A stretch of 46,134 bases of DNA from Pseudomonadota bacterium. Its GTDB lineage: Bacteria; Desulfobacterota; Desulfovibrionia; Desulfovibrionales; Desulfomicrobiaceae. The stretch is from the NCBI GenBank assembly GCA_030529235.1, contig JAUMXF010000005.1, forward strand, positions 1 through 46,134, in the 5' to 3' direction. Both the position numbers and the translations under genes were made by a program. Below the pieces are notes generated by a model that was not told the DNA's origin, did no database searches, and saw nothing but the letters and a program-made list of their open reading frames with translations. How positions within the stretch are numbered: the first letter of the stretch is position 1; every line of letters starts with the position of its first letter. This document shows positions 25,913 to 34,882 of the stretch, piece after piece.

Positions 25913-26542
25913 TTGGGATTCATGTCGGCAAGCGTGGGACTGACCCGCTATCGCATTGTGGAAAAGGACATCGACCCGTCCCTGTGGGCGGAAATAGAAG
26001 ACCGGCTGAAAGGGCGGGCCTTCCGGGACATCGACGCCAGCGCCGAGGAACGCAGTTTCGGCTGGGTGTCCTTCGACAACATGCTCGATCCGGAATTCGC
26101 GCTGTGTCCGCCGGAAAAGGGGCCGTATCTGGCCTTTACCCTCCGTCTGGACACCAGAAGGGTCCCCCCGGCGGTGATGAAGAAGCATGTGGCCGTGGCC
26201 CTGAACGAGGCGTTGCAGGCCATGCGCGAACAGGGACGCAAGTTTCTGACCAAGGAGCAGAAAACGGAAATCCGGGAGCAGGTGGCGCTGCGGCTGCGGG
26301 CGCGGACCCTGCCCATTCCTGCCTGCTTCGACGTGATCTGGGACACGGAGCGCGGGCAGGTCTGGATCGCCTCCACCCAGTCCAGGCTGACGGAACTGTT
26401 CGAGGAACTCTTCACCCAGACCTTCGGTCTGCATCTGGAGCCCATGACGCCCTATTTTCAGGCTCTGGCCGCTCTGGGCGAAGACGGCCGCGCCGCGCTG
26501 GACACCCTGGAACCCACCATTTTCGCCGGAGAGAACGTATGA
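25913..26542 (+). CDS. rdgC: RdgC-like recombination-associated protein
   Basis: Homologue of RdgC, a DNA-binding ring protein that in E. coli restrains RecA. It starts at a TTG (25913) with a perfect AAGGAGG five bases upstream, giving MGFMSASVGLTRYRI, the usual opening in this group; an in-frame frame from 25889 and an ATG at 25922 fit less well. With 209 residues it is about two-thirds of the E. coli protein, so part of the ring architecture may differ. Family features include VPPAVMKKHVAVALNEAL and the stretch KEQKTEIREQVALRLRARTLP. It overlaps the next gene at ATGA. Confidence 0.85.
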   Translation: MGFMSASVGLTRYRIVEKDIDPSLWAEIEDRLKGRAFRDIDASAEERSFGWVSFDNMLDPEFALCPPEKGPYLAFTLRLDTRRVPPAVMKKHVAVALNEALQAMREQGRKFLTKEQKTEIREQVALRLRARTLPIPACFDVIWDTERGQVWIASTQSRLTELFEELFTQTFGLHLEPMTPYFQALAALGEDGRAALDTLEPTIFAGENV

Positions 26543-27069
26543 TGGAGATTGATCTTGAACGAGCCGAAACCGTGAGTCTGGCCTTGGGTCAGGAATTTCT
26601 GACCTGGCTGTGGTTTGCCAGCGAAACGCAGAACGGTTTGTTCCGCACGGCTGACGGCGAGGTGTTTTCTCTGCTGGTGGAGCAGAAGGTGTCCGTGCAG
26701 GGCGGCGAGGGCGAAGCCCGCGAGACGGCCGTGTGCAGCGGCCCCATGGCCGAACTGCGCGAAGCCCGGATGGGGCTGCGCACGGGCAAGAAGGTGAACA
26801 AGGCCAAGCTGCGCATCGAAAAGGACGAGACCGGCTGGCAGGTGCTTGTCGATGCGGCCGATTTCACCCTTCAGGGACTCAAAACGCCCAAGGTGGACAT
26901 GCGTCTGGAGGAAGGCGAGGAGCCCGACGCCCGGATTCTGGAGAAAATCTACCTGTTGGAAAAATGCATGAGCTATGTGGACGCGGTTTTTGCCCGTTTT
27001 GTGAGCCTGCGCTTCGGCCCGGACTGGGAAACCGAAAGGCGGCGGGTCTGGGCCTGGATGCGGGAGTGA
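26539..27069 (+). CDS. Conserved rdgC-partner protein of unknown function
   Basis: I do not recognise a characterised family. The 176-residue protein is soluble and acidic with alternating charge, without a signal peptide or membrane helix. Segments that look structured are ALGQEFLTWLWFASE near the start and RILEKIYLLEKCMSYVDAVFARFVSLR near the end. The ATG overlaps the rdgC stop by four bases (ATGA), and a terminator follows directly, so the pair forms a two-gene operon. The tight coupling suggests that it works with RdgC, for example by modifying its binding to DNA; this is inference from position only. Confidence 0.75.
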   Translation: MMEIDLERAETVSLALGQEFLTWLWFASETQNGLFRTADGEVFSLLVEQKVSVQGGEGEARETAVCSGPMAELREARMGLRTGKKVNKAKLRIEKDETGWQVLVDAADFTLQGLKTPKVDMRLEEGEEPDARILEKIYLLEKCMSYVDAVFARFVSLRFGPDWETERRRVWAWMRE

Positions 27070-27075
27070 CCGCCG

Positions 27076-27116
27076 GGCGGGCCGTGTTTCCGGGCTGAAC
27101 GAGCCCGCCGCTTTTT
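27076..27116 (+). terminator. Intrinsic terminator of the rdgC operon
   Basis: GGCGGGC (27076-27082) pairs with GCCCGCC (27103-27109) around a 20-base loop; CTTTTT follows. It begins seven bases after the stop of the rdgC partner gene and overlaps the space before the convergent PilZ gene. Confidence 0.75.
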
Positions 27117-27129
27117 GCGGCCGCGCACC

Positions 27130-27609
27130 TCAGGACAGATAGCCGAGCAGGGTCTGATAGCTGTCCGGGTCGGCGTCGTGGAAAACGGCCCCGATCTGCA
27201 GGACGTCGGACGCCGGAGCCGCCCAGGATATCTGGCAGTGGATGGTCACGGGGCGTCTGCCCCTCGGCAGAGAGAAGACCACGTCGAACTGCCGGCCCGG
27301 ACTGAACTCGCCGGGATCGGCCTCGCCGGACAGAGTCAGACTGACGCCGCCCAGGGACAGGGAGGTGATTCTCGCCGCCAGGGGCGCGTCCGGACCCCGT
27401 TCCACCAGGGCCGGGATGTTTTCGTTCTGGCGCGAGAATTTCCGCCTGTCCTGATCCAGAATTTTCCGGGCCGCCGGCGAATTCAGGTATTCGTCCAGCA
27501 CGGTATCGATGAACCCGGACAGGGTGGTGCCGTTCTGCGCGGCCATTTTTTTCAGGGACGCGCTCAACCGGACGGTGGTCCGGAAGCTGATCATGGTGTC
27601 TTTGGACAT
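27130..27609 (-). CDS. Ribbon-helix-helix / PilZ domain fusion protein
   Basis: A 159-residue protein with two parts. Residues 5-45 (MISFRTTVRLSASLKKMAAQ to FIDTVLDEYLNS) look like a ribbon-helix-helix DNA-binding unit. Residues about 55-159 look like a PilZ domain: RRKFSRQ carries the RxxxR element and SLSLGG stands where (D/N)xSxxG is usual. Canonical PilZ domains bind cyclic di-GMP; here Ser replaces the Asp/Asn, so binding is uncertain. The ATG at 27609 has GGAG five bases upstream; a longer frame to 27810 has no support. A c-di-GMP-responsive transcription factor is a fair hypothesis. The gene is divergent from the BMP importer operon. Confidence 0.75.
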   Translation of the reverse strand: MSKDTMISFRTTVRLSASLKKMAAQNGTTLSGFIDTVLDEYLNSPAARKILDQDRRKFSRQNENIPALVERGPDAPLAARITSLSLGGVSLTLSGEADPGEFSPGRQFDVVFSLPRGRRPVTIHCQISWAAPASDVLQIGAVFHDADPDSYQTLLGYLS

Positions 27610-27831
27610 GGGCGCTCCATGGCGGGTTTTCTGGGCCGGAATGCCCGGCTTGTTCGGTTTTTTGGCCGTCATGTCAACGCGCTGTGTGTTTTCCGCTCCG
27701 GGGCGCGTCCGCTTCCCCGCCTGCGGCTGTTGCCAGCGCGTGGAGGATGGATTAGGCTGCTTCCCTTGCTGCGGCAACCTTTCCGGACCGTTTCTGTCCG
27801 CGTCCGGCAACTATTCCGTAACGGAGGAAGG

Positions 27832-28890
27832 ATGATGCGAACGTCTGCGTTTTTGACCCTTGCGGTGCTTCTGATGCTGGGCGCTCCCTGTTTCGCCAAG
27901 GACATGAAGGTCGGATTCGTCTATGTGTCGCCGGTGGGGGATGCCGGGTATTCCTATGCTCACGATCAGGGCCGCCTGGCTGTGGAAGCCATGGACGGGG
28001 TGAGCACGTCCTTTGTGGAATCCGTGGCCGAGGGTCAGGATTCCGAACGGGTCATTCTGAACATGGCCCGCAAAGGTTATTCCGTCATTTTCGGCACCAG
28101 CTACGGGTATATGGATCCCATGCTGAAAGTGGCCAAGGATTTTCCCGATGTGAAATTCCTGCACTGCTCCGGTTACAAAAACGGGCCGAACATGGCCAAT
28201 TATTTTGGCCGCATTTATCAGGCCCGCTATCTGACGGGCATGGTGGCCGCGTCCATGACCAAATCCGGAAAGCTGGGTTACGTGGCCGCTTTCCCCATTC
28301 CCGAAGTCATCCGGGGCATCAACGCCTTCACTCTGGGCGCCCAGTCCGTCAGGCCGGATGCGGAAGTGCGCGTGGTCTGGACCAAGACCTGGTACGATCC
28401 GGCCACGGAAAAGGAAGCGGCCAAATCCCTGCTGGACGTGGGCTGCGATGTCATCGCCCAGCATCAGGATTCTCCCGGTCCGCAGGAGGCGGCCCAGGAA
28501 CGCGGGGTCTACTCCGTGGGCTACAATTCGGACATGAAGGCCTTTGCGCCCAAGTCCCACCTGACCGCCGCCGTCTGGAACTGGGCTCCGTTCTACACGG
28601 AAATGGTGCAGCAGATCAAAGACGGCTCGTGGAAGAGCGGCTCCTACTGGCATGGTCTGGACAAGGGCATTGTAGACATCGCCCCCTTCGGCGACATGGT
28701 GCCCGAAGACGTGCGCGCCGCAGTCCTGGCCAAAAAGGCGGACATCGCTTCGGGCGCGTACAAGGTCTTCAGCGGTCCCATCGCCGACCAGACCGGCACG
28801 GAAAAGGTCCCGGCCGGAGCGGTCATGACGGATGAAGAACTGCTCGGCTTCAACTGGTTCGTGAAAGGCGTCGTGGGCACCCTGCAGTAG
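27832..28890 (+). CDS. BMP-family ABC transporter substrate-binding protein
   Basis: Periplasmic binding protein of the BMP/Med (PnrA-like) group, which binds purine nucleosides in studied cases. The 352 residues begin with a signal peptide (RTSAFLTLAVLLMLGAPCFA); LGAPC is not a good lipobox, so a soluble protein is likely. Family landmarks are KVGFVYVSPVGDAGYSYAHD, SYGYMDPMLKVAKDFPDVKF, GYVAAFPIPEVIRGINAF and VGYNSDMKAFAPKSHLTAAV. GGAGG lies upstream of twin ATGs (27832, 27835). A weak -35/-10 pair (TTGCCA 27730, TAGGCT 27753) precedes it. It heads an operon with two permeases, gpt and the ATPase. Confidence 0.93.
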   Translation: MMRTSAFLTLAVLLMLGAPCFAKDMKVGFVYVSPVGDAGYSYAHDQGRLAVEAMDGVSTSFVESVAEGQDSERVILNMARKGYSVIFGTSYGYMDPMLKVAKDFPDVKFLHCSGYKNGPNMANYFGRIYQARYLTGMVAASMTKSGKLGYVAAFPIPEVIRGINAFTLGAQSVRPDAEVRVVWTKTWYDPATEKEAAKSLLDVGCDVIAQHQDSPGPQEAAQERGVYSVGYNSDMKAFAPKSHLTAAVWNWAPFYTEMVQQIKDGSWKSGSYWHGLDKGIVDIAPFGDMVPEDVRAAVLAKKADIASGAYKVFSGPIADQTGTEKVPAGAVMTDEELLGFNWFVKGVVGTLQ

Positions 28891-28895
28891 GCCGC

Positions 28896-29954
28896 ATGCC
28901 CGTGTTTCGCGTCATCAAACGGCAGGAGCCTCTGGGTTGGGGCTCCTGCTTTGTTTTTTTTCTGGCTCTGCTCCTGGCCCTGACCGCGAGCGGCGCGCTG
29001 CTGGCCATGCAGGGCAAGCCCGCACTGGAGGGCCTGTGGCTTCTGGCCGAGAGCGCCTTCGGTTCCCGGCACGCTCTGGAAGACTGCCTGATCAAGGCCG
29101 TGCCCATTTTTCTGTGTTCCGTGGGTGTGGGACTGACGTTTCGTCTGCAAATCTGGAACATCGGCGCGGAAGGGCAGTTCGCCCTGGGCGCTGTGGGCGC
29201 GACCTGGGCCGCCCTGACCTTTCCGGGCTGGCCGTGGTACCTGCTGCTGCCGTTTATGCTGCTCTGCGCTTCTCTGGCGGGGGCCCTGTGGGCGGCTGTC
29301 CCGGCCGTGCTGCGTCTGTCCCTGCGGGCCAATGAGATCATCGTCAGTCTCATGCTCAACTATGTGGGCATTCTGATGCTCGAATATCTGGTTTACGGCC
29401 CGTGGAAGGATCCGGGCAGTTTCGGCTTTCCCATGACCAGCGAGTTCGCGGCCGGAGCCGTGGTCGGACGTATCCCCGGCACCCGCCTCAACTGGGGGCT
29501 TGCGCTGTGTCTGCTGGCCGGAGCGGGTATGAGCGTGTTCCTGCGCTGCACCCGGCTGGGCTACGAACTGCGGGCCTGCGGGGAGAACGCCCGCGCCGCG
29601 CGCTACGCCCGCATGCCGTACGCCTTTCTGGTGATGCTGGTCATGACCGTGAGCGGCGCTCTGGCGGGCTGGGCCGGATTTCTGGAATCCTCGGCCATTC
29701 TGGGGCGGCTGCAACCGACCATCATGTCCGGCTACGGATACACGGCCATCGTGGTGGCCTGGCTCGCGCATCTGAATCCCTTTTACATCGCCGTGGCCTC
29801 TTTTCTGCTGGCGGGTCTGCGCGTGGGCATGGAGAGTCTGCAGCTGGATATGCAGGTTCCGGCGGCCTTCGGCGGAATCATGGAAGGGCTCGTGCTGCTC
29901 GCGGTGCTGGCCGGAGGATTTTTCTCCCGCTACCGGCTTCGGAGGCGGCCATGA
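28896..29954 (+). CDS. ABC transporter permease (nucleoside/BMP type), subunit 1
   Basis: Integral membrane subunit of the BPD_transp_2 family, 352 residues. It has eight or more hydrophobic helices. The landmarks are FRLQIWNIGAEGQFALGAVGA and RANEIIVSLMLNYVG, followed by TRLGYELRACGENARAARYA, the loop that contacts the ATPase. The gene begins five bases after the binding-protein stop and overlaps the second permease by four bases (ATGA). The two permeases differ in length and sequence and should form a heterodimer. Confidence 0.93.
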   Translation: MPVFRVIKRQEPLGWGSCFVFFLALLLALTASGALLAMQGKPALEGLWLLAESAFGSRHALEDCLIKAVPIFLCSVGVGLTFRLQIWNIGAEGQFALGAVGATWAALTFPGWPWYLLLPFMLLCASLAGALWAAVPAVLRLSLRANEIIVSLMLNYVGILMLEYLVYGPWKDPGSFGFPMTSEFAAGAVVGRIPGTRLNWGLALCLLAGAGMSVFLRCTRLGYELRACGENARAARYARMPYAFLVMLVMTVSGALAGWAGFLESSAILGRLQPTIMSGYGYTAIVVAWLAHLNPFYIAVASFLLAGLRVGMESLQLDMQVPAAFGGIMEGLVLLAVLAGGFFSRYRLRRRP

Positions 29955-30871
29955 CGCCGGAAATTTTCCTGTCCCTTCTGGCCGCCACGGTGCAGTCGGG
30001 CACACCTATCCTTTACGCCACCCTGGGTGAAATGCTGACCGAAAAGGGCGGCATCCTGAATCTGGGCGTGGAGGGCATCATGCTGGTGGGCGCTCTGGCC
30101 GCCTTTCTGACGGCCCTGCACACGGGCTCGCCGACGCTGGCCTTCGCGGCCGGGGGCCTGGCCGGAGCTCTGCTGGCCGCCGTGCACGGCGTGGTCTGCA
30201 TCTGGTTTCTGGGCAACCAGATCGTCTCGGGGCTGGCTCTGACCATCCTCGGAGCGGGCCTGTCCGGGTTTTTTGGTACGCCCTACATCGGCCGCACCGC
30301 CCCCGGTTTCGACAAGTTCTCTCTGCCCCTGCTCGGCGACATCCCCGTTCTCGGTCCTGTTTTTTTTCAGCAGGACGCCCTGGTTTATGTCTCGTTTCTG
30401 CTGCCGCCGCTCATGTGGGCCTTTTTCCGGTACACCCGCTGGGGGTTGGCCGTGACCGCAAGCGGGGAGTGTCCGGCCGCGGGCCGCGCCGCCGGGCTGA
30501 ACATGGCCGCTTACCGCTGGGGTTCCCTGCTCGGCGGCGGCGTTCTGGCGGGCTTTGGCGGTGCGTATCTGAGCCTGGCCTACACACACCTGTGGACCAA
30601 CGGACTGACTTCGGGCCGGGGCTGGATCGCCGTGGCCCTGGTCATTTTCGCCTTCTGGCGGCCTCAGCGGGCCGTCATCGGGGCCTATCTTTTCGGCGGC
30701 GTCATGGCCTTTCAGCTGCGTCTTCAGGCTATGGGGACGGCGGTACCGTCGTCCATCCTGCTCATGCTGCCCTACGTCCTGACCGTCGCGGCTCTGGCCT
30801 TTTCCTCCCGGCGCAGCCGGAGGACCGCCGCACCGGCCGCCCTGGGCGTCAATGTCGAACCTTCCGAATAG
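29951..30871 (+). CDS. ABC transporter permease (nucleoside/BMP type), subunit 2
   Basis: Second BPD_transp_2 permease, 306 residues. The opening LLAATVQSGTPILYATLGEMLTEKGGILNLGVEG is diagnostic of this subunit. NQIVSGLALTILGAGLSG and the cytoplasmic loop RWGLAVTASGECPAAGRAAGLN follow. The C-terminal tail is short and basic. ATG 29951 overlaps the first permease. The gpt gene begins ten bases after the stop. Confidence 0.93.
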   Translation: MTPEIFLSLLAATVQSGTPILYATLGEMLTEKGGILNLGVEGIMLVGALAAFLTALHTGSPTLAFAAGGLAGALLAAVHGVVCIWFLGNQIVSGLALTILGAGLSGFFGTPYIGRTAPGFDKFSLPLLGDIPVLGPVFFQQDALVYVSFLLPPLMWAFFRYTRWGLAVTASGECPAAGRAAGLNMAAYRWGSLLGGGVLAGFGGAYLSLAYTHLWTNGLTSGRGWIAVALVIFAFWRPQRAVIGAYLFGGVMAFQLRLQAMGTAVPSSILLMLPYVLTVAALAFSSRRSRRTAAPAALGVNVEPSE

Positions 30872-30880
30872 GACTCTGCC

Positions 30881-31372
30881 ATGACTGAAAACAGATACCA
30901 GCGCACCTATCCCATTTCCTGGGACCAGCTGCACCGCGACGCCAAGGCCCTGTCCTGGCGTCTTCTGGACAAGGACTTCTTCAACGGCATCATCGCCGTG
31001 ACCCGCGGCGGGCTGGTGCCCGCGGCCATCATCGCCAGAGAGCTGGACATCCGGCTGGTGGATACGGTCTGCGTGGCCAGCTACGACTGGCAGGACCAGA
31101 AGGGCGAGGTGAAGCTCCTCAAGGGGGTGAACGGCGACGGCGAGGGCTGGCTCATCATCGACGATCTGGTGGACACGGGGCGGACGGCCAAGCTCATCCG
31201 GGAGCTTCTGCCCAAGGCCCATTTCGCCTCCGTCTACGCCAAGCCCGCCGGGCGGCCTCTGGTGGACACCTATGTGACCGAAGTCAGCCAGGACACGTGG
31301 ATTCTCTTCCCCTGGGACACGGAATCGCAGTTCGTGCAGCCTCTGGCCGGGCGGCGGCAGGGACAGCCGTGA
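30881..31372 (+). CDS. gpt: Xanthine phosphoribosyltransferase (xanthine-guanine PRT)
   Basis: Transfers phosphoribose from PRPP to xanthine or guanine. The 163 residues align along their length with E. coli Gpt: [43 protein letters not shown], the PRPP loop [13 protein letters not shown] and [23 protein letters not shown]. The ATG at 30881 is preceded by only a weak site (AGGACTC). The gene lies inside a BMP-type importer operon, between the second permease and the ATPase, and its stop overlaps the ATPase GTG (GTGA). This strongly suggests that the transporter brings in purines that Gpt then traps as nucleotides. Confidence 0.95.
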   Translation: MTENRYQRTYPISWDQLHRDAKALSWRLLDKDFFNGIIAVTRGGLVPAAIIARELDIRLVDTVCVASYDWQDQKGEVKLLKGVNGDGEGWLIIDDLVDTGRTAKLIRELLPKAHFASVYAKPAGRPLVDTYVTEVSQDTWILFPWDTESQFVQPLAGRRQGQP

Positions 31373-32859
31373 CCGTGGCTCCGGCGGCGGTGGCCCTGCG
31401 GGGCATCACCAAGGTTTTCGGGACGGTGCGGGCCAACGGGGATATCAGCCTGGATATCCATCCGGGCCGGATCAAGGCCCTGCTCGGCGAGAACGGCGCG
31501 GGCAAGAGCACCCTCATGTCCATTCTGGCCGGGCATTACCGCCCTGACGCGGGAGAAATTCTGGTGGACGGCGAACCCCGCGTGTTCCGCTCCACCCGCG
31601 ACGCCATCCGGGCGGGCATTGGCATGGTCTATCAGCACTTCATGCTGGTGGAGGCCATGACCGTGGCCGAAAATGTTTTTCTGGGCCAGGAGCCCGGGTT
31701 TTTCCTCTCCCCGGCGGATTTGGAGAAGCGCGTGCGCGAGCTGGCGGAGTCGTACGGTCTGGAGGTGGACCCCGCCGCACGCGTGGCCGATCTGTCCATG
31801 GGCGAGCGGCAACGGGTGGAAATCCTGCGTCTGCTGGAACGCCGCAGCCGGGTGCTCATTTTTGACGAACCCACGGCCGTGCTCACGCCCCAGGAGGGCG
31901 AACAGCTTTTCCAGGCCCTGCGGAACATGGCCGCCCAGGGCAAGGCCATCGTCTATATTTCCCACAAGCTGCACGAGGTCATGGCTCTGGCCGACGAAGT
32001 GGCCATTCTGCGCAAGGGACAGGTGGTGGATGAAATCGCGGCCGCCGATGTTCGCTCCCAGGCCGATCTGGCCCGGCGCATGGTGGGCCGGGAAGTGCTC
32101 CTCGATGTGCGCCGTAAGCCCCGCGAGCCGCGCCAGAACGTGCTGCGCCTGGAGGATGTGCATGCCGGGATGCTGCGCGGCGTGTCTTTGTCCTTGCGCC
32201 AGGGGGAAATCCTGGCTGTGGTCGGCGTGGCGGGCAACGGTCAGCGCGATCTGGCCGAAACCGTCTGCGGGCTGCGCCGTCCGGACGCGGGCGAGGCCGT
32301 CGTGCTGGGCAGGCCCTGGTCCGCGTTTTTCGCCGATCCGCCCTGGCAGGGAGGGCTGAGCTACATCCCCGAGGATCGCATGGGGCTGGCCGTGTGCCGG
32401 AACATGGACCTGGTAGACAATTTCCTGCTCACCACCCGTCAGGGCTATGCCTCCTCCGTATGGCTGAAGCGCGCGGAGGCCCGCACCGCCGCCAGAAGCC
32501 TGATCACACAGTTTCATGTTTCTCCCCCCGACGAGTCCTGCCGGGCCTGGCAGCTTTCGGGCGGGAATCTCCAGAAAATGGTGCTGGCCCGGGAGTTTCA
32601 TCGCCGCCCCCGGCTTATTGTGGCGGAACAGCCCACTCAGGGACTGGACGTGTCGGCCATCGAGGAGGTCTGGAAGACTCTGCTGGCCGCCCGGGAGGAA
32701 GCGGGCATTCTGCTCATCACCGGCGACCTGTCCGAGGCTCTGGCCCTGGCCGACCGTATCGCGGTCATGTTCGAGGGCCGCATCGTGGATGTCTTCCCGG
32801 CGGAGGACAGGGGCAAAACCGGCAACATCGGCCTGATGATGGCGGGCGTGAAGGCATAG
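31369..32859 (+). CDS. ABC transporter ATP-binding protein (nucleoside/BMP type)
   Basis: Duplicated ATPase of the BMP/sugar-type importers, 496 residues. The first domain has Walker [10 protein letters not shown], a signature [11 protein letters not shown] and Walker [14 protein letters not shown]. The second has a degenerate Walker A (GVAGNGQRD), [14 protein letters not shown] and [12 protein letters not shown], as is usual for this group. The GTG start (31369) overlaps gpt by four bases and gives [18 protein letters not shown]; a GTG two codons on is an alternative. It closes the operon. Confidence 0.94.
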   Translation: MTVAPAAVALRGITKVFGTVRANGDISLDIHPGRIKALLGENGAGKSTLMSILAGHYRPDAGEILVDGEPRVFRSTRDAIRAGIGMVYQHFMLVEAMTVAENVFLGQEPGFFLSPADLEKRVRELAESYGLEVDPAARVADLSMGERQRVEILRLLERRSRVLIFDEPTAVLTPQEGEQLFQALRNMAAQGKAIVYISHKLHEVMALADEVAILRKGQVVDEIAAADVRSQADLARRMVGREVLLDVRRKPREPRQNVLRLEDVHAGMLRGVSLSLRQGEILAVVGVAGNGQRDLAETVCGLRRPDAGEAVVLGRPWSAFFADPPWQGGLSYIPEDRMGLAVCRNMDLVDNFLLTTRQGYASSVWLKRAEARTAARSLITQFHVSPPDESCRAWQLSGGNLQKMVLAREFHRRPRLIVAEQPTQGLDVSAIEEVWKTLLAAREEAGILLITGDLSEALALADRIAVMFEGRIVDVFPAEDRGKTGNIGLMMAGVKA

Positions 32860-32901
32860 GAGCGGATGTCCCGGCGTTTTGGAAGATGCGGCGTTCTGTC
32901 C

Positions 32902-32939
32902 GGCCGGAGGCGGTATTTCCCGGATAGGCCGGAGGCGGT
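32902..32939 (+). repeat. 13-base tandem direct repeat carrying a duplicated ribosome-binding site
   Basis: GGCCGGAGGCGGT occurs at 32902-32914 and again at 32927-32939. Each copy includes GGAGG. Only the second is close enough to the methyltransferase GTG (32945) to act in translation. It may reflect a small duplication. Confidence 0.6.
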
Positions 32940-32944
32940 CCGCC

Positions 32945-33622
32945 GTGGAGAATAACGCGCCGGAAAAAAGCTTCCAGCGGCTGCGGGTTCAGGCCGCCGG
33001 GCGGAGCTGGAGTCTGGCGCGTCCGGCGGATCTGGAGTCCCTCTGGCAGGAAATGGATGACAGCGCCCCCGGGGCCGAAGACAATATCCCCTACTGGGTG
33101 GAGCTGTGGCCCGCGACCGTGGCCCTGTGCGGCTGGCTGGCCGGGCGGGATCTGTCCGGCCGGACCTGTCTGGACCTGGGCTGCGGCCTGGGCCTGTCCG
33201 CCCTGGCAGCGTCCATGCGCGGCGCGCACGTGGTGGGTATGGATCACCAGCACGAGGCGCTTTGCTTTGCGGCCCTGAACGCACGGGAAAACGCGGCGCC
33301 TTCGCCGCTGTGGATCTGCGCCGACTGGAACCGTCCGGCCCTTGCCGCGGGAGTCTTCGATCATATCTGGGGCGGAGATGTCTTCTACGAGCAGCGTTTT
33401 TTCGAGCCGCTGGAGAAACTGCTGCTGCGCTGCCTGAAACCCGATGGCCGGGCCTGGTTCGCGGATCCGGAACGGACCGTTTCCCGCGATGTCTGGAGCA
33501 GGTTCGCCCGCAGGGGCTGGAAAGTGGTGGACCGGGGGCACGAACGGGTGCCCTCGGATCAGACCGCCGTGGCCGTCACCCTCTGGGAGCTGTCCCGGCC
33601 CCGCCTTCGGCCCTCAGCCTGA
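32945..33622 (+). CDS. Class I SAM-dependent methyltransferase (methyltransf_16-like)
   Basis: A 225-residue methyltransferase. Motif I is CLDLGCGLGLSALAAS, preceded by IPYWVELWPATVALCGWLAG, an arrangement typical of the METTL/lysine-methyltransferase-like family 16. The acidic motif II is VVGMDHQHEAL and a later GGDVFYEQRFFEPLEKLL stands at motif IV. The substrate is unknown; relatives methylate protein lysines or small amines. The start is a GTG with GGAGG nine bases upstream; the frame is open further to 32879 without family likeness. It follows the ABC operon by 85 bases and precedes nikR by 67. Confidence 0.85.
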   Translation: MENNAPEKSFQRLRVQAAGRSWSLARPADLESLWQEMDDSAPGAEDNIPYWVELWPATVALCGWLAGRDLSGRTCLDLGCGLGLSALAASMRGAHVVGMDHQHEALCFAALNARENAAPSPLWICADWNRPALAAGVFDHIWGGDVFYEQRFFEPLEKLLLRCLKPDGRAWFADPERTVSRDVWSRFARRGWKVVDRGHERVPSDQTAVAVTLWELSRPRLRPSA

Positions 33623-33689
33623 CTCTGGAGCCGGGCAGGGTTTGCGGCGTTGTCCCGAATAACCGGCGAAGAGCCGCAAGGAGGAATGC

Positions 33690-34109
33690 ATGGGGGAAAC
33701 AATACGCTTCGGAGTATCGCTGGATTCGGATCTGCTGGAGAAATTCGACGCCCTGTGCGAGGAGCGTTGCTACCAGACCCGGTCCGAAGCCATCCGCGAC
33801 CTCATCCGTAACGCCCTGGTGCAGAAGGAATGGGAGAATCCCGGCAAGGAGATGGTCGGCACCCTGACTCTGGTCTATGACCATCACCAGTCGGATCTGG
33901 CCCAGAAAATAACCGAAATCCAGCATGCCGCCCTGGATGTCATCGTCACGTCCCTGCATATCCATCTGGATCACCACAACTGCCTGGAAGTGCTGGTTTT
34001 GCGCGGCCCGGGCGAGACCATAAAAGCCACGGCCGAGCGCCTCATGTCCACCAAGGGAGTCAAGCACGGCAAGGTCAGTCTGGCCACCACCGGGCAGGAT
34101 CTGTCCTGA
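33690..34109 (+). CDS. nikR: Nickel-responsive regulator NikR
   Basis: Ribbon-helix-helix repressor with a nickel-binding ACT domain, 139 residues. The DNA-binding strand is [16 protein letters not shown]. The square-planar nickel ligands are all present: His79, His90, His92 and Cys98 ([10 protein letters not shown]). GCAAGGAGG lies just upstream of the ATG. The stop overlaps the folE2 ATG by one base (TGATG). Likely targets are nickel uptake or hydrogenase genes; hypAB lie about 5 kb downstream in this window. No clear NikR palindrome (GTATGA-N16-TCATAC) was seen here. Confidence 0.96.
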   Translation: MGETIRFGVSLDSDLLEKFDALCEERCYQTRSEAIRDLIRNALVQKEWENPGKEMVGTLTLVYDHHQSDLAQKITEIQHAALDVIVTSLHIHLDHHNCLEVLVLRGPGETIKATAERLMSTKGVKHGKVSLATTGQDLS

Positions 34110-34882
34110 TGCGCGATGTACAGAGCGGCCCGGCCGACGTTCCCCTGCGCATCGACCGCGTGGGCGTGAAAAGCCTGAGCATTCCCCTGACCGTGCGCGA
34201 CAGGGCCAGGGGAGAGCAGCGGACCGTGGCCCGCGTGGATCTGAGCGTGGACCTTCCGTCCCGGTTCAAGGGCACGCACATGAGCCGCTTTCTGGAAGCC
34301 CTGCGGGATATGGACAAGACTCTGGATATATCCAGCTGCGCCCGCTTGCTGCACGACTTGCGGGACCGGCTGCAGGCGCGCAGCGCGCACCTGTGCTTCC
34401 AGTTCTCCTACTTTCTGGAGCACCGGGCCCCGGCCACGGGAATTCCCGCCCTTGTGGACTACGCCTGCTTTTTGCGGGGCACCATGCGGGATGCGGAGGC
34501 GGAGCTGGCCCTGGGCGTGGAGGTACCGGTCATGACCGTGTGCCCCTGCTCCAAGGCCATTTCCCGCGAGGGCGCGCACAGCCAGCGGGCCATGGTCCGC
34601 ATGGAGGCCGGATGCTCCGGCATGCTCTGGCTGGAAGATCTCATCGACATCGGCCGGGAATCGGGCTCTTCGCCGGTGTATGCCCTGCTCAAGCGCGAGG
34701 ATGAAAAGTTCGTGACCGAGGCGGCTTTTGCGGCTCCGGCCTTCGTGGAGGATGTGGTCAGAAACGCGGCCGCCCGGCTGGCCGCGCATCCCAGAGTCCG
34801 GGGGTTCCGGGTGGAAGTTGAGTCGATGGAATCCATCCACAATCACAGCGCCTATGCCTGCATTGATCAGATGGATGGATAG
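34109..34882 (+). CDS. folE2: GTP cyclohydrolase FolE2 (type IB)
   Basis: Converts GTP to dihydroneopterin triphosphate, the first step of folate and queuosine-type pathways, without strict need for zinc. The 257 residues carry family landmarks: [29 protein letters not shown], the active-site [17 protein letters not shown] and [13 protein letters not shown] at the end. The ATG overlaps the nikR stop (TGATG) and nothing else separates them, so the two are translated together. FolE2 is the metal-flexible form and is often placed under zinc control; coupling to a nickel regulator is uncommon. Confidence 0.95.
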   Translation: MRDVQSGPADVPLRIDRVGVKSLSIPLTVRDRARGEQRTVARVDLSVDLPSRFKGTHMSRFLEALRDMDKTLDISSCARLLHDLRDRLQARSAHLCFQFSYFLEHRAPATGIPALVDYACFLRGTMRDAEAELALGVEVPVMTVCPCSKAISREGAHSQRAMVRMEAGCSGMLWLEDLIDIGRESGSSPVYALLKREDEKFVTEAAFAAPAFVEDVVRNAAARLAAHPRVRGFRVEVESMESIHNHSAYACIDQMDG

